Assembly: GCA_022575985.1 (NCBI GenBank)
Contig: JAKSXM010000007.1
Coordinates: 28,150,501 to 28,214,500 of the forward strand
Direction of reading: 5' to 3'
From: Anagrus nilaparvatae
Taxonomy: Eukaryota; Arthropoda; Insecta; Hymenoptera; Mymaridae
Length of the DNA: 64,000 nucleotides
Shown: piece by piece, positions 35,132-46,857 of the stretch
Layout of the letters: the number at the start of each line of letters is the position of its first letter
Position numbering within the stretch: the stretch's first letter is position 1
Notes under the pieces: generated by a model
Told to the model about the DNA's origin: nothing
The model's input: the letters and a program-made list of their open reading frames with translations, nothing else
Databases searched by the model: none
Program-made: the position numbers and the translations under genes

Positions 35132-37038
35132 TTAAATATAAATAACAAAAAAATAAATTAAAAACAACTATATGAGGGATTCCACGCCAATTGGGCCCAA
35201 GTTTAAATGAAGGGTCTCAGAAATGGGTCCAAACTATTTTTTCTCAAAAGTACAACTAATGATAAGTTTCCATACCAATTTTTAGTTCAAATGGTTTAAA
35301 CGATTAAATTTGTTTTTTTTTGTGCAAAAGTTCATTTAAAAGAATCCAATTTCAAACAATTATAACTTATTTTTTGGACAAAAATTAATTAGTTTTATAC
35401 TTTTTACTAGGTAAATGAAATTACTAAAAATAATAATTAAATGTCACCGCAAAAAATTAGGGTCATTTATTAAATTAGAATTTATCATTTACAATATTTT
35501 ATCTGTTTTCAAATAATAATTTAAAATATTTTTAATAAATAATTGTTTGATAATGAATAAAAGGCAATCATTCTCTGCGCGAAGCGCAGTTGTTTCTAGT
35601 ATAAAAAATTTTTAAATTCAAGATCAACTAATTTTATCATCTAAGCATATTTGAAAAGACTATAGTTTTATATTTCATGTGAAAATCTAGCTCCAATAAA
35701 GTTTTTAATTTAGATAATTAAATCATAAAAAAAATTATACACAAGATGTTACTTTTGATTTTGCATGTTAATTAAATACACTTATAGCAATTAGATTTTC
35801 AATATCTTAATATTTAATTTTCAATAATTATGTACTTTAAGAAAATAAGTAAAATACAGTAAAAACAATTTTTTTTTAGTTTACAAAATCTAGTTAAAAT
35901 ATTATTAGGATTGCACTTTAAAAATTACTGCGTGATTTTACTATATTAACAATTATTTTTTGGCTTTATTTAAACAGCAAATTGTACAAAATACTTATTA
36001 CTATGATAAAGCTTACACATTAAATTTAATTTTAACCAACGAAATAAAATGCCTAATAAATTTAACTATTTAAATTTTTGATATTAATAATCTAAAAAAC
36101 TATATAAGTTTAATGAATAAAATTAACATAAATAACAAAGAATGCTTAATTGCTTATAACAAAATATACATTTTTACAATATTCTATAATTTTTCATTTT
36201 TTTTATATAGGTAATAAAATTGTTTAGAAAAAAATTTCTTATCAAAATAATTTTACATTAAATAGATACGTATTAGCGACGTATTAGCAACAAAATAGAC
36301 AAGTAAAACTTATAATCTTTAATTATATTATGCTTGTTAAAGTGATTTTTATTTTAAAGTTTCTTTTATTTTTGGAAATAGCATTGATGTAAATGCAAAA
36401 TTAAGAGTTTTAAATTCACTTTATCACTAGTTATGAGAATTCACTTTATGATTATTGAATTTTTAAATTAAAATTTTCAGAATATTTTTTGATTTTTGTA
36501 AATTAATTTTTACATCAATGCCCAAATTTTTTTATAAATGAGCAATTTTTAATAGAAGGTCAGTCAAGTAATTGAATTTATTACAAAATAAATTATTTGA
36601 TGTTACTAAGCCTAATGAACTAAAAAATATATATAACTTATAAAATTTTAACTACTTGAAATTAATATCTTTGAATATGAATATTTTGACATATTTTTTC
36701 AAATATTATTATAAATAAAAATTTATAAAAGATATTATGTGCATAATTAGAGCTGTATAGGTTTTAAAATGAAATTTGTTATCAACTGATCAGCCTTAAA
36801 TTTTTTGAATATTAAAATTAATGTAATTTTAACCGTACTACTAAATTTTATACACATTTTATAATAAATCTTTAGCATAAATATTTAAAATCATACAATA
36901 AGCTGACATTTAAAATTTAAAATATTAAGCGACTCATGCATATTGAGGTATATGAAAAATATATTTGTATTTTAAAATAAGAAATTTATTCTATCAATGA
37001 TGAAATTTTCTTTTAATCATTGATCTTAATTGATTATG
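35132..37038. other. AT-rich region downstream of the BTB-BEN gene
   Basis: Probably includes the 3' untranslated region of the BTB-BEN gene next to 37038; a polyadenylation site cannot be chosen among the many TTTATT motifs. A small GCGCGAAGCGC palindrome lies at 35577-35587. Nothing else was recognised. Confidence 0.4.
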
Positions 37039-37478
37039 TCATTGACTAGTCGGAAACCGCCTTTGAAACAAATACCTTTTTAATCCTCTGTTGCTAGTAT
37101 CTATTTTTGTAACACATGTTTTCCATACTTCTTCCCATTCTGGACTATTTGGAGGTATACCACTAAAGTGCAGTAGAACTTCTTTTATTAAATGTATTTT
37201 ATTACAGTCAAATTGCCGTTTTCCCATTTTTCCATTTACATTGCTATTAACTCTTTCCTCATTAGTAAATAAAATTTTCATAATATCACAAGCTAAATGA
37301 TCCATTGGCCGAGCTGCAGCCCATGTTGAAATTACTTCTGGTCCAGGAAGCATATTAGCATATGGTAAATTTTGATATGGATAAAGTAATGGTTCAGTAT
37401 CTTTTATTTCAGATAATTCATTCAAACTAGAAAGTTCAAAAGAAGAAACAATTTCTTCTGCTGAATTACTTTCATTTC
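37039..37478 (-). CDS. BTB-BEN gene, coding exon 4
   Basis: Starts after ATTACAG and completes a Gly codon. It encodes an acidic spacer and the BEN-like domain, ending RFPTSQ-TGA. Confidence 0.9.
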
Positions 37479-38498
37479 CTGTAATTAAAATTATGAGTAA
37501 TTAAGTTTATAAATTAATTTTTAAGAATTTGTTTGTTATACAAATAATTCAATTTATTAAATTCTGTAATATAAGAGCAAAATTAAACGCATAAAGAAAA
37601 GAAATATTATTGTCATTAACTACCTTCGCTATGGTTTATCTGTCCTGTATCTAGTTGTTCAAGAGCATCTTTGTCACTTGGTGATTTTCTTTCTAACTCA
37701 TCAATATTAACATCAAATGGTTCTAACTAAAAATTAATATTATTATTTAATATTATTTTATTTTAAACTTTATAATTATCAAATCCAAAATGAAATCAAA
37801 ATAGGTAACCTTCATTTCTAAATGATAAGTTTCATCAGGAACAATAATATCTGGAGTATTATGAGTATTTGGTTCAGGAAATTTTTCAGTAACTTGATTT
37901 TGTGCACTTGTTTCAGTGAGTTCTGTAGCTAATACTTTTTTTAATATTGAGTTATTTTTACTCAACTTTTGTCTTTTTCTTGGAATATCATTTGGGATTG
38001 ATAAAGAACTTGCAATAATATCTTCACTTAATTGAGATAATTTTTTGTAAGACCCCTTTTGCAATACATCTTCGCCCGATAATCCTCTAATTTGCAAGGC
38101 ATCTGCTGCTTTTAATAATGCTGGCAATTTCTCATGCTCAATATTTACTTCTCCTTTATAAATAAAAGTAAGCAACGCTTCTAATTCACTAAAATGTACA
38201 TCTTGTAAAATAATCACTGGATGTTGACATGGATTGGTCTAAAATCAGGGCATAAGAAATAATAAATAAGAATTGCTCAAATGAATTTTATGATGTAATT
38301 ATCTTATAATAAAAATACCTGAAACACTTTTTTAAAGAATGGGCTACTAGCAGACAAAACAACTTTGTGAGCTGTCAAACACTGTCCATCACTTGCCAAA
38401 GTAACATCTACAAGAACTTCCTCTTCCCATAAACTTTCAAAACTTGTAGCAATATTATCTAAAAAACTGTTCCATTTCAAGCATATTGGATTTGACAT
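37039..38498 (-). CDS. BTB/POZ protein with C-terminal BEN-like domain, complete (383 aa)
   Basis: Four exons join in phase: 38498-38319, 38238-37810, 37726-37624 and 37478-37039. Residues 3-116 form a BTB/POZ domain of the insect tramtrack/lola type (LKWNSFLDNIATSFESLW, TAHKVVLSASSPFF, QHPVIILQDVHFSELEALL). A basic cluster PRKRQK at 146-151 looks like a nuclear localisation signal. Residues about 294-373 resemble a BEN domain, with CDIMKILFTNEERVNSNVNG, a GKRQFD turn, IHLIKEVLLHF, a conserved Trp and a Lys/Arg-rich end. BTB mediates dimerisation and BEN binds DNA or chromatin, so a nuclear regulator is likely (inference). There are no zinc fingers. I cannot assign a specific named orthologue. 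Confidence 0.88.
37624..37726 (-). CDS. BTB-BEN gene, coding exon 3
   Basis: Short linker exon (LEPFDVNIDELERKSPSDKD and onward) between TTTTTAG and GTAGTT, ending with one base of the next codon. It is too short for an ORF scan but keeps the frame between exons 2 and 4. Confidence 0.82.
37810..38238 (-). CDS. BTB-BEN gene, coding exon 2
   Basis: 143 codons in phase 0 after TGATTTTAG. It completes the BTB domain (TNPCQHPVIIL onward) and carries the basic nuclear-localisation cluster. Donor AAG/GTTACC. Confidence 0.9.
38319..38498 (-). CDS. BTB-BEN gene, coding exon 1
   Basis: 60 codons, from an ATG in favourable context (ACAAAAATG) through the first half of the BTB domain to KKVFQ at donor GTATTT, phase 0. 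Confidence 0.9.
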
Positions 38499-38780
38499 TT
38501 TTGTATGAATAACAAAGAAACGATAATCACGAGAAAACTTTTACCCTATATGAACATTGTTTTTACACTTTAATCAAAATAAAAACTTCTTGAATATTTT
38601 ATTAAATCAATAAAACTAAGAATTTTTTTTTGTATGCAGAAAATAAAATTGTACTTTAAAGCTTTTCTATAAAGTGTAGATAAACAATCCATTTACTCTT
38701 ACAATATGGTTGCGCGCATGACAAAACTAATGTTATGATTTCTTTAGCAGTGTCTCGGAATGGAACTTTAGAATAATTTA
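38499..38780 (-). promoter_or_regulatory. Probable 5' leader and promoter of the BTB-BEN gene
   Basis: Intergenic sequence directly upstream, with a small CpG cluster (TTGCGCGCATG) near 38710. No core promoter motif could be placed with confidence. Confidence 0.3.
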
Positions 38781-39530
38781 AAAATTTGCTAGTGCCTCTT
38801 ACTTCTAACGGCGATCGCTGTAACTCGATACCCAAGGGTCTCTAATATATACCAAATTATATTTTTTGCTAATACCCAAGTGGTTTTACTTTAATTTGTT
38901 TAAATTAAGAGCATCCCGGAATATTAGGGGAAAATCTGCACCAGAATGATATCTAAAAAACCTTTTACAGTTGTTTATGCATAAAAAAATAATAAGTTCT
39001 CCGTTGGAATTTTGCCCCCAGCTGCATTCATGGGGCAGGGGAGGCAAAAACGTGTTTTATTTCTCTTTTTTTTTCAAAAATCTGTCAAAAATTCATATCT
39101 CTGGTTCCTTAGTACCAAAATAGGTCTACATGGTCTTAAAGGATTCGTCTATGATACCTTTTTTACATACAAAAGTCAAAAAATAATTTTGCCTACTTTA
39201 GGAACCCTTAAATTCAAAAATACTGAAGACTAACATATTAAAAATTTTACTTTAAAATTCAATGATTTTGCTATATCAAAAATCACCTCTCTGGAAAATT
39301 TATATGTTTTTTATCTATCAAAGCCCTTCAAAATGAGCCTGGTTAGAGCGAATTTGAGCCGCAGAAGCCGTCAAAATTTCAAAAAAAAACCAAAATTTTT
39401 TATGAGGTTTTTTTGAAGATAACAAGGGGATTGTCAACTGTTTGGGAATACGATTTGCTTCTAACTTTCAAAACAGGTTGTGGTAGTTGAAAAAACATCC
39501 TTCATACCCTCAGTTTACCTGCATGGGCCT
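38781..39530. other. Repeat-like intergenic sequence, no gene seen
   Basis: Moderately GC-richer than the flanks and probably old transposon sequence; no arm structure was resolved. The 73-codon ORF at 39012-39233 is unsupported. Confidence 0.35.
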
Positions 39531-40238
39531 CCTTTTTAGGCTATCTTCTAAATGGCGTTGCTACCTTGTAATTAAACCAAATACCTTCCGGTTAGTCCCA
39601 TTTTTTTTAGTATTTATCACCTTTTGACCCCCGTAAACCACATTGTTTTATCAGTAATTCTCTTACCGTTATGGTCAGTAAACCAAATGAACATATTTGG
39701 CCAAAAATGTCCAATTTTTAAGTTGCTACAAAAATTGTAATTTTTGACTAAAACGGGTTTTATAGATTTCCGAAATTTTGTACAAGATCCTAGTTTTTAA
39801 AAGTTTTTTACTCGTTGCTTTTGTTTAATTTTTTTTCGTGATTTAGCTCAATAAAGATAGTATTTTAAAATATTAGCGTTTATTAAAATATCTTAAAGTG
39901 GAACTCTGACTTTAAATTTTTATATCTCGTAAACAATTGATCGAAAATATAAAACAAGTAAAGAATTTTTAAAAATTATGAGCTTGTACAAAATTTCTGA
40001 GATCTATAAAACCCATTTTAGTCAAAAATTACAATTTTTGCAGCAATTTAAAAATTGGTCATTTTTGGCCAAATATGTTCATTTGGTTTACTGACCATAA
40101 CGGTAAGAGAATTATTGATAAAAAAATGCGGTTTACGGGGGTCAAAAGGTGATAAATACTCAAAAAAATGTGACTAACTGGAAGGTATTTGGCTTACTTA
40201 CAAGGTAGCAGCGCCATTTAGAATATAGCCTAAAAAGG
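39531..40238. mobile_element. Inverted-repeat element J, 0.7 kb
   Basis: Ends CCTTTTTAGGCTAT and its inverse near 40225-40238. The arms continue through ACCTTCCGGTTAGTC / GACTAACTGGAAGGT, GGTCAAAAGGTGATAAATAC and a GGCCAAATATGTTCATTTGG palindromic pair. No ORF. Its interior resembles element K. Confidence 0.75.
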
Positions 40239-41350
40239 TAAAATAAAAGATAAAATTAATTTTAAATATTTTTGAAATTTATTTTTAATAAAATAATTAT
40301 ATTATTTTTCTTATTCGGGATTTTTTTTCGACAAGGTAAATAAAAATTCGAAAATTGGGTTACTCAGTTTTGAAAAAAGGCAGTTTTTGACATAAAAGTA
40401 GAAAAATCTTTTTTGCACCGCGCCTATATTGCCGATTTCTCTTTTACGATTTTTTTCGATTTCCTGAAAGTTCAAACAGAGATTATTATTCATTTAATCT
40501 ATCGTTCAAACTAACCCAAAACAAAGGTCCTATCGATGTGCATTCAAAATTATTTTTTTCGATTCCAGGGCCGATACTTAATTTTTTGAAAATTTTTTCC
40601 TAAAAATTTTTTGCATAAAAAAATAAAAAAAACAGCAATATCTTTTTCCTTTTTCAAAAAAGTACCTATTTTTTTTCTGTGGGAGTACTAATTTTAGAAA
40701 TATCCTATAAAGGCAATTTTTTGGATCTGAAACTTAATTTTAAAAAAATTTTTTTTTTTTGAACGTAGTACCTAATTTATTTCTATAAAAGTATTTATAT
40801 ATGAAAAAATGATATTCAATTTTTTGAAAATTTTTTTCTTAATATTCTTTGTATAAACAATATTTTAAAAAACAGCAATATTTTTTTTCTTTTGGGGCGT
40901 AGAACTAAATTTTTTTAAGTTAACGAGGAAACATAGGGCCAATTAGTTAACAGCGTTTTTCTTTTTGCATTAAGTTCAGTAATTTACATCTGAAGATAAA
41001 AACCTATGTAATTCGAAACGGGATGAAAGAATCATATCACTCGCTAAAGGAATCGGAGTATTGGACTCTCGGTAAAAACAGAAAAACTGACTTAGGAGCT
41101 CTCGTCTTTGGATTACTAATCGTTTCAACATTAAAAAACAATCGTTTGCCGCAAGTGGGATTTTTTGTGATTAATATATATATTTGAAAATTTATTTGTG
41201 TGTCTGCGTGTATGTGAGTGCGTGTTCCATCATTAGGGTCAAACCAGTGAAAGAAACGACGAAATTACATAAAACCGGTGTCAAAATAAAGAAAAAAATC
41301 CGCGAGTGACATAGGCCATAGTTTTACGTACCAGCTATTGTACTTTTTAT
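40239..41350. other. AT-rich low-complexity sequence between elements J and K
   Basis: Several imperfect repeats of AAAATTTTTT-TTTGAA type with AACAGCAATATTTTTTTTC occur at about 40590-40900, suggesting decayed tandem material. The 60-codon minus-strand ORF is unsupported. Confidence 0.35.
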
Positions 41351-42173
41351 GTTGAAAAAACATCCCGACTACCCTTCGTTCATTCCAATGGGCCTTCTGG
41401 GCCTAGAAACGCAGGGCTGAATGTTATGAAATAGGGTTTTTTTGTTAATTTTCAACAAATTAAACAAAACACTTCTGGTTGGTCTCATTTTTTTGGTGTA
41501 AGTGTCACATTTCAAACGTCGTAAACCGCAATTTTTTATAACTAATTTTCTCATCAATGTGGCCAATTAACGAAATGGCGATTTTGACTAAAAATGGCCA
41601 ATTTTTAAATTGCTGCCAAATTCGTAATTTCTGACAAAAAAGGGTTTATATATCTCAAAAAATTTTTACAAGCTTCAAATTTCCAAAAACTCTTTACTCG
41701 TTTCATTTCCTTGAGTCTTTTTTAAAAAATGGCTCTTCAAAGTTAACATTAAAAATGAGCTTTTTTAAAAAATTATAAAATTATTATAAAAGAATTTTTG
41801 GAAATTTGAAGCTTGTGGAAATATTTTCAGACTTATAAAACCCATTTTCGTCAAAAATTACAAATTTTGAAGCAGTTTAAAATTTGGTCATTTTAAACAA
41901 TTAAATCAAAAATGACCATTCGGTTAATTGGCTATAGTAATGAGATAATTAATGATAAAAAATTAATGATAAAAAATTGCAGTTTACGGCGTTTAAAAGG
42001 TGATACTTAAACCAAAAAATGAGACCAACCAGAAGAGTTATGGTTAACTTGTAAGGTTTTAGCGTTTCATTATAAATGACCAAAAAACCCTATTCCATAA
42101 CATTGAGCCTTGCGTTTCTAGGCCCAGAAGGCCCATTGGAATGAATGGAGGGTAGTCGGCATGTTTTTTCAAC
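41351..42173. mobile_element. Inverted-repeat element K, 0.8 kb, related to J
   Basis: Starts GTTGAAAAAACATCCCGACT and ends with its inverse. The arms share GGCCTTCTGGGCCTAGAAAC and a GACCAACCAGAAG stretch. The centre contains GTCAAAAATTAC modules in common with element J. The minus-strand ORF at 41369-41566 reads through an arm. Confidence 0.75.
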
Positions 42174-42277
42174 ACAATAAACTCATCCATAACAATTTGG
42201 TGTAATTTGGTATTACAAATGTATTGAACTCCCCTTGTCAGTTAAATTTTTATTAAAAACGGACGTTTCTTTAAAAA

Positions 42278-43609
42278 GGGTATGTCGGGATAAGATAAGT
42301 GGAATGCCCCTGTTCTTGGATTTTCAAACTAATTGTTTTAAAAGTTTTCGGAGGTAAAAAAAATGTGCTACCCGTTGCCCGTTTGTCCATCTACCCCTCC
42401 CCGCCACCAAAACGGCCAAAAAACGGTCCGAAAACCTGTTCTTTTGGCTATTATTTTTTTTCTCTGGAACCATATTGTCAAAAACCCTGAAAATTGGCCA
42501 CGGTAGTCCCATTGCATATATTTTTCATCAAAAATTTTTTGGGATCCCTACGACCACTTTAGACTGCCAAAAATTAAATTCAAAAAATTCAAAAATCAAT
42601 TATTTTACAAAATTAAATATTGGGAAGGGGGCTGCACAAAATTTTATTTCAAATTATTTTTTCTAACATAAAGTATCATATTTGAGCTGGTATTTTTCTC
42701 TACGGTCTGTTTGGAAAATAAGAAACACCTTATTATATGAACATTTCCATGCAATTCATTTAAAAAAAGTCGATAGGAACAGATTATGATGAATTAAGCT
42801 ATGAAGTTTAAACAAAGGGTCTTAGGGTCTAAAAAAATATAATAATTTTTTATTTGATCAAAAAATATTGCATAAATTAATGTAAAATATTGAACTATAT
42901 ATTTAACTAAAAAAATTTTATATATGGGATATTCCATCAAAAAATTATAAAAAAAAACAAAATAATTGATAAAATATTGAAAATTTGAGATTTGAAGTGC
43001 AAAATATGTGGTCTAAATGGGTATAAAGGTCTTAAATTTGTCTTATTATTAAGTTCCGTACAAAATACATTAAATTTTCTAATTTAACATGAATGCATTG
43101 GATTTTCCATGCGATATCGTCGAGAAAACTGTAAAAAAATGATAAAAAAAAGAGTGTTTTGGAATTTTCATTGTGTCGCACCGGGTCTAGAGGTCTATAA
43201 CCTTTTGGAAAAATTGTGTTTTTATGTTAAAAAAATAATTTGAAATAAAATTTTGTGCAGCGCCCTTCCCAATATTTCATTTTATAAAATAATTGATTTT
43301 TGAAATTTGTATGAATTTAATTTTTAGCGATCTTTGGGGATCCCAAAAAATTTTGATGAAAAATATATGCAATGGGACTACCGTGGTCTATTTTCAGCGT
43401 TTTTGACAATATGGTTCCAGAGAAAAAAAATAATAACCAAAAGAACAGGTTTTGGACCGTTTTTTGATCGTTTTGGCGGCGGGGAGTGGTAGCTGGACAA
43501 ACGGGCAACGGTTAGCACATTTTTTTCCCCTCCAAAAACTTTTAAAACAATTAGTTTGAAAATCAAGGAACAGGGGCATTTCACTCATCTTACCCCAACA
43601 TACCCATTG
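42278..43609. mobile_element. Inverted-repeat element I with arms of about 390 bases
   Basis: Left arm 42278-42670 and right arm 43225-43609 match in inverse orientation (GAATGCCCCTGTTCTTGGAT, CCATATTGTCAAAAACCCTG, CATATATTTTTCATCAAAAA with small changes). The ORFs at 42299-42666 on plus and 43317-43633 on minus are mirror images of each other, which explains their similar translations. The spacer holds a fragment of the 2823-3529 family and AT-rich sequence. Confidence 0.75.
42669..42731. mobile_element. Fragment of the 2823-3529 element family
   Basis: GGTATTTTTCTCTACGGTCT and AAAATAAGAAACACCT match the right end of that element. It lies between the arms of element I. Confidence 0.6.
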
Positions 43610-44891
43610 TAAAATTTTTTTAGAGTTAGACAATTTTTCTGATTTTTCAAAAAAAAAATTTTTGTTATTTTCGGTAAAAATAAGAAAACTAGAGAAAAAT
43701 TCAAGAAATCTAGATTCTTTATTATTCAGAAAACGAAAATTGATATTTTTATCATAAATTAATTTTTTTTACAAATTATTTCATCGAGATTATAATGAAC
43801 GAAAAACTAGAGCCCTCTGAAACACTAGATTTTTCATATCCAAGAGTAAAACGCACAATTGTTTATTTAAAAATGACTACTTTATTATTAATTTATATTG
43901 TTTACGCTATAAACTATTAGGACTATAATGAGGCCCCTCTAAAAATTATTTGATAATTTTTTTTATTATGAGGCCTTAATTCTCTAGATTAAAAAATACC
44001 AAAAAAATCGCATATCCAGTTAATAAAACAAAGTTTAAATTAATTTGGTTTCAAATCCTGGAATGTGATATTCAAAAAATAGCGCATTTAAATTTTTTGT
44101 TTTGAATCCTGGAAAGGGAAGATTACTGGTTTGTAAACAAGTTCATAATTTATTTCTGGTTTCAAATGCTAGAATTTTTTATTCAAAAAATAGCGCGTTG
44201 TTGTTTATAAACAAGATATAGAGTGTTTCTAGTTTCCAATCAAGAAAACAATCCGCTTTTTCGTTTAGTCCCCGAGAATTCCAGGTTTGAGGTTGATTTA
44301 CAAATAGATATTCCAAGGCATGAATAATTGTAAAATTTTCCGCGTAATTCGAATCTGACTTACTTTAAGGAAATCCCCCCCCCCCCGGGTAGCTAAAGCT
44401 ATTAGAAGCTGAAAACGGAAATTGCTAAAATGTGGGAGTATATGGGGGAGTTTTTGGGCCAAAATACGTTTATTATGGTGAACAGAAAACTTGTGTAAAA
44501 TTTGCCCTGGTTTCATTTGGGTCATCTAGGTGACTTAAATTTCGGGGGCTTTATCCGCTCCTCAGGACATAGGGGCACAGGCTTAACTTTAGGTATATTA
44601 TTAGAAAGCTTCGTAGAATAAAGTGCCTGTTTTCAAGTGGTTCACCCTTTTGAATTTCCGAAACCAGCAGATTTTCCGTTCGAACATTGGAGCCTTGGCC
44701 AAATGTCTAGAATTACGTTATTTCGGTGGCAAATAGTACATTTGAAGCCGTCTGAGGGGTTTCAAAAAAATTACCCTAATTCTAATGGGCTGCATGCCTA
44801 AAATGGATGCTTCGGCCCTATAAGGCTCAAACCTTGATAGAATTGGTCTAAATACTATACATTTTGATATTTTTGAAGCGTCAGAAGCAAA
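43610..44891. other. Repeat-derived intergenic sequence
   Basis: AT-rich up to about 44280, then a GC-richer block (44290-44880) with a C-run and GGG-rich motifs that looks like an unidentified dispersed repeat. No coding support. Confidence 0.35.
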
Positions 44892-45305
44892 ATAATGACT
44901 TTTTCTTGTTAGTGTCCAGAAAGTGCGTGTTTTCTGGCCGCTGCGCTATTCGAAAAAACGCATTTTCTCGACACTGAGCAAGAAAAATTATGTTTTGTCC
45001 TTGGCCACATAAAAAGGATGCCCCAAATCACAGTTTACCATCCTCGGCTTCGCCTCGGACGGTAATTTACGTGCGATTTGGGCCATTCTTTACTTTTGTG
45101 GCCATGGGTAAAAATATACTATTTCTGTACTGCGGCCCGAAAGTACGTATTTCCAAAGTACGTATTGCAAAGACGTGTTTTCTCGCCACAGTCGCAGAAA
45201 AATTTTATACGTCCCTCGGCCATAAACAAAGAATGACTCAAATCGCAATTTACGTGTGATTTGGGCCATTCTTTATTTTTCTGGCCTAGGATCGTAATGT
45301 ACTAT
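44892..45305. mobile_element. Palindromic MITE-like repeat, GAGGCGAAGCC family, copy 3
   Basis: Contains CTCGGCTTCGCCTCGG, GGTAATTTACGTGCGATTTG and two AAGAATG/CATTCTT ends, with extra internal modules (GTGTTTTCTGGCCG / GTGTTTTCTCGCC) that enlarge it relative to copy 1. The 89-codon ORF at 44990-45259 is a reading of the repeat. Confidence 0.65.
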
Positions 45306-46857
45306 CCAATAAAGCTCTATTTAAAATTCAAATATTGACCATATTTAGCAAATGACCGTTTATTCCTCAAGAATTATGTTCATTTTTGCTATTTAAAAAG
45401 TTGTTACGGTAAAAAATACTATATTTTTTATTTTTATTCATTTCTAAAGTCACAAATTACCTTAAAGTGTTCAAAACCTTATCTTTGACCCTACTACGTC
45501 TAGGAAGAAAAAAAATATTGATGGTTTTTTTACTTTTGAACGTAAAAAATTTTGAGAAAAAGATGTTAAAAAAATTATGTATCAGATTAAAAAATTGACT
45601 GTAAACGATGTTTCTAAAACTAATACTTCCGTAGAAAAAAATTAGGCACTAAGTCCAAAAAGAAAAAAAAAATTTGGTATTTTTTGTATTTTTTGGTCAC
45701 AAAAGTTTTGAGAAAAAAATCAAAAAAAAATTATAAGATTCAAGATATCGATTAAAAACTGTACTTTTGGATATTAGTACTTTCGTGGAAATAAATGAGG
45801 TATTACATCCAAATTAAAACAAAAAGTACGTCAAGATTTTTTGGTGAATAAAATTTTGAAAAAAAATTAGGTCTTAATACCATAATGGTTGTTAAATTCC
45901 ACCGGTTACAGTCATACACACACACACACAATTTTTTTGAAAATCGATTTTATAGCTTCTTGAGGCCTCAAAACGTGCTTATATACCAAAAAATAGGAAA
46001 TCCAAATTTCACCTAAAACAATGGTCCATCTAAGAGGAACCAAAATTTCGTTTGCCGAACGGTCGAAATTTTAACTACATTTATAAATTAATTTATTAAT
46101 AAATAATAAAATTTATTTTAAATATAAAAACAAAAAAAATAAAAATAAAACTTGACAAAAAATCTATTTTATTTTATAAATATCAATAGATTAACAAAAA
46201 TTACCAAGTTTAGCACCCCTAAAATAACTTGAATTTATGATCATACTGAAAGTTTTTAATAGGGTTGTATCATGAAAAAAATTTTGAAATTCTATTTGGT
46301 TGGTTTTGTAGTATGTAAAAAAATATTGGATACGTATTCTTTTATTTTTTATTTAAACAAAATTTAATCGCTTAAATAAAGAGTTTAATAAATTACTTGT
46401 TACGTCACAACTCAGATTCCCTATACTTTTAACATTGCGTTTTTGAGTTGTGACGTCACGGCCCCCCCGCTGCCAGTATTTCGCTACTTTAATTATTAAT
46501 TACTCAGTCATTTTTAATTTTTATGAAAATTAAAAAAATACGTATCGAATATTTTTGTATATATTTTCAGTTCAGAATATTAAAAAACCTTAATAGCGTT
46601 GCACAACCCTATTAAACCTACTGATCAAGAATTTATTTCTCATGTTGCCCCATGGTTTTTGGTCTACGTTTGCTGTCACATGGTGTACCAAACTTATTGT
46701 GTAAATCCTTATTTTTGTTTCAATTATAATTAATGGTCAAAACCTATAAGACCATTAATTAATTTTATGAAATAGCTATTTATTAAACAAGGGATAAAAT
46801 GTGCAGACAGCATGCAAAAGTCGAACCCAATATTTTTTCCCGTGTTCTAAAATATAG
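45306..46857. other. AT-rich intergenic sequence with decayed repeats
   Basis: Holds an (AC)n run at 45916-45930 and a fragment of the CTAGGGC repeat family at 46790-46857 (TGCAGACAGCATGCAAAAGT). TTGTGACGTCA near 46447 is a CRE-like motif. No genes seen. Confidence 0.4.

Noticed and set aside
42299..43633. Set of overlapping ORFs with similar translations on both strands (for example with FKLIVLKVFGG)
   Set aside because: They are mirror translations of the two arms of an inverted-repeat element, with no domain, splice or promoter support.
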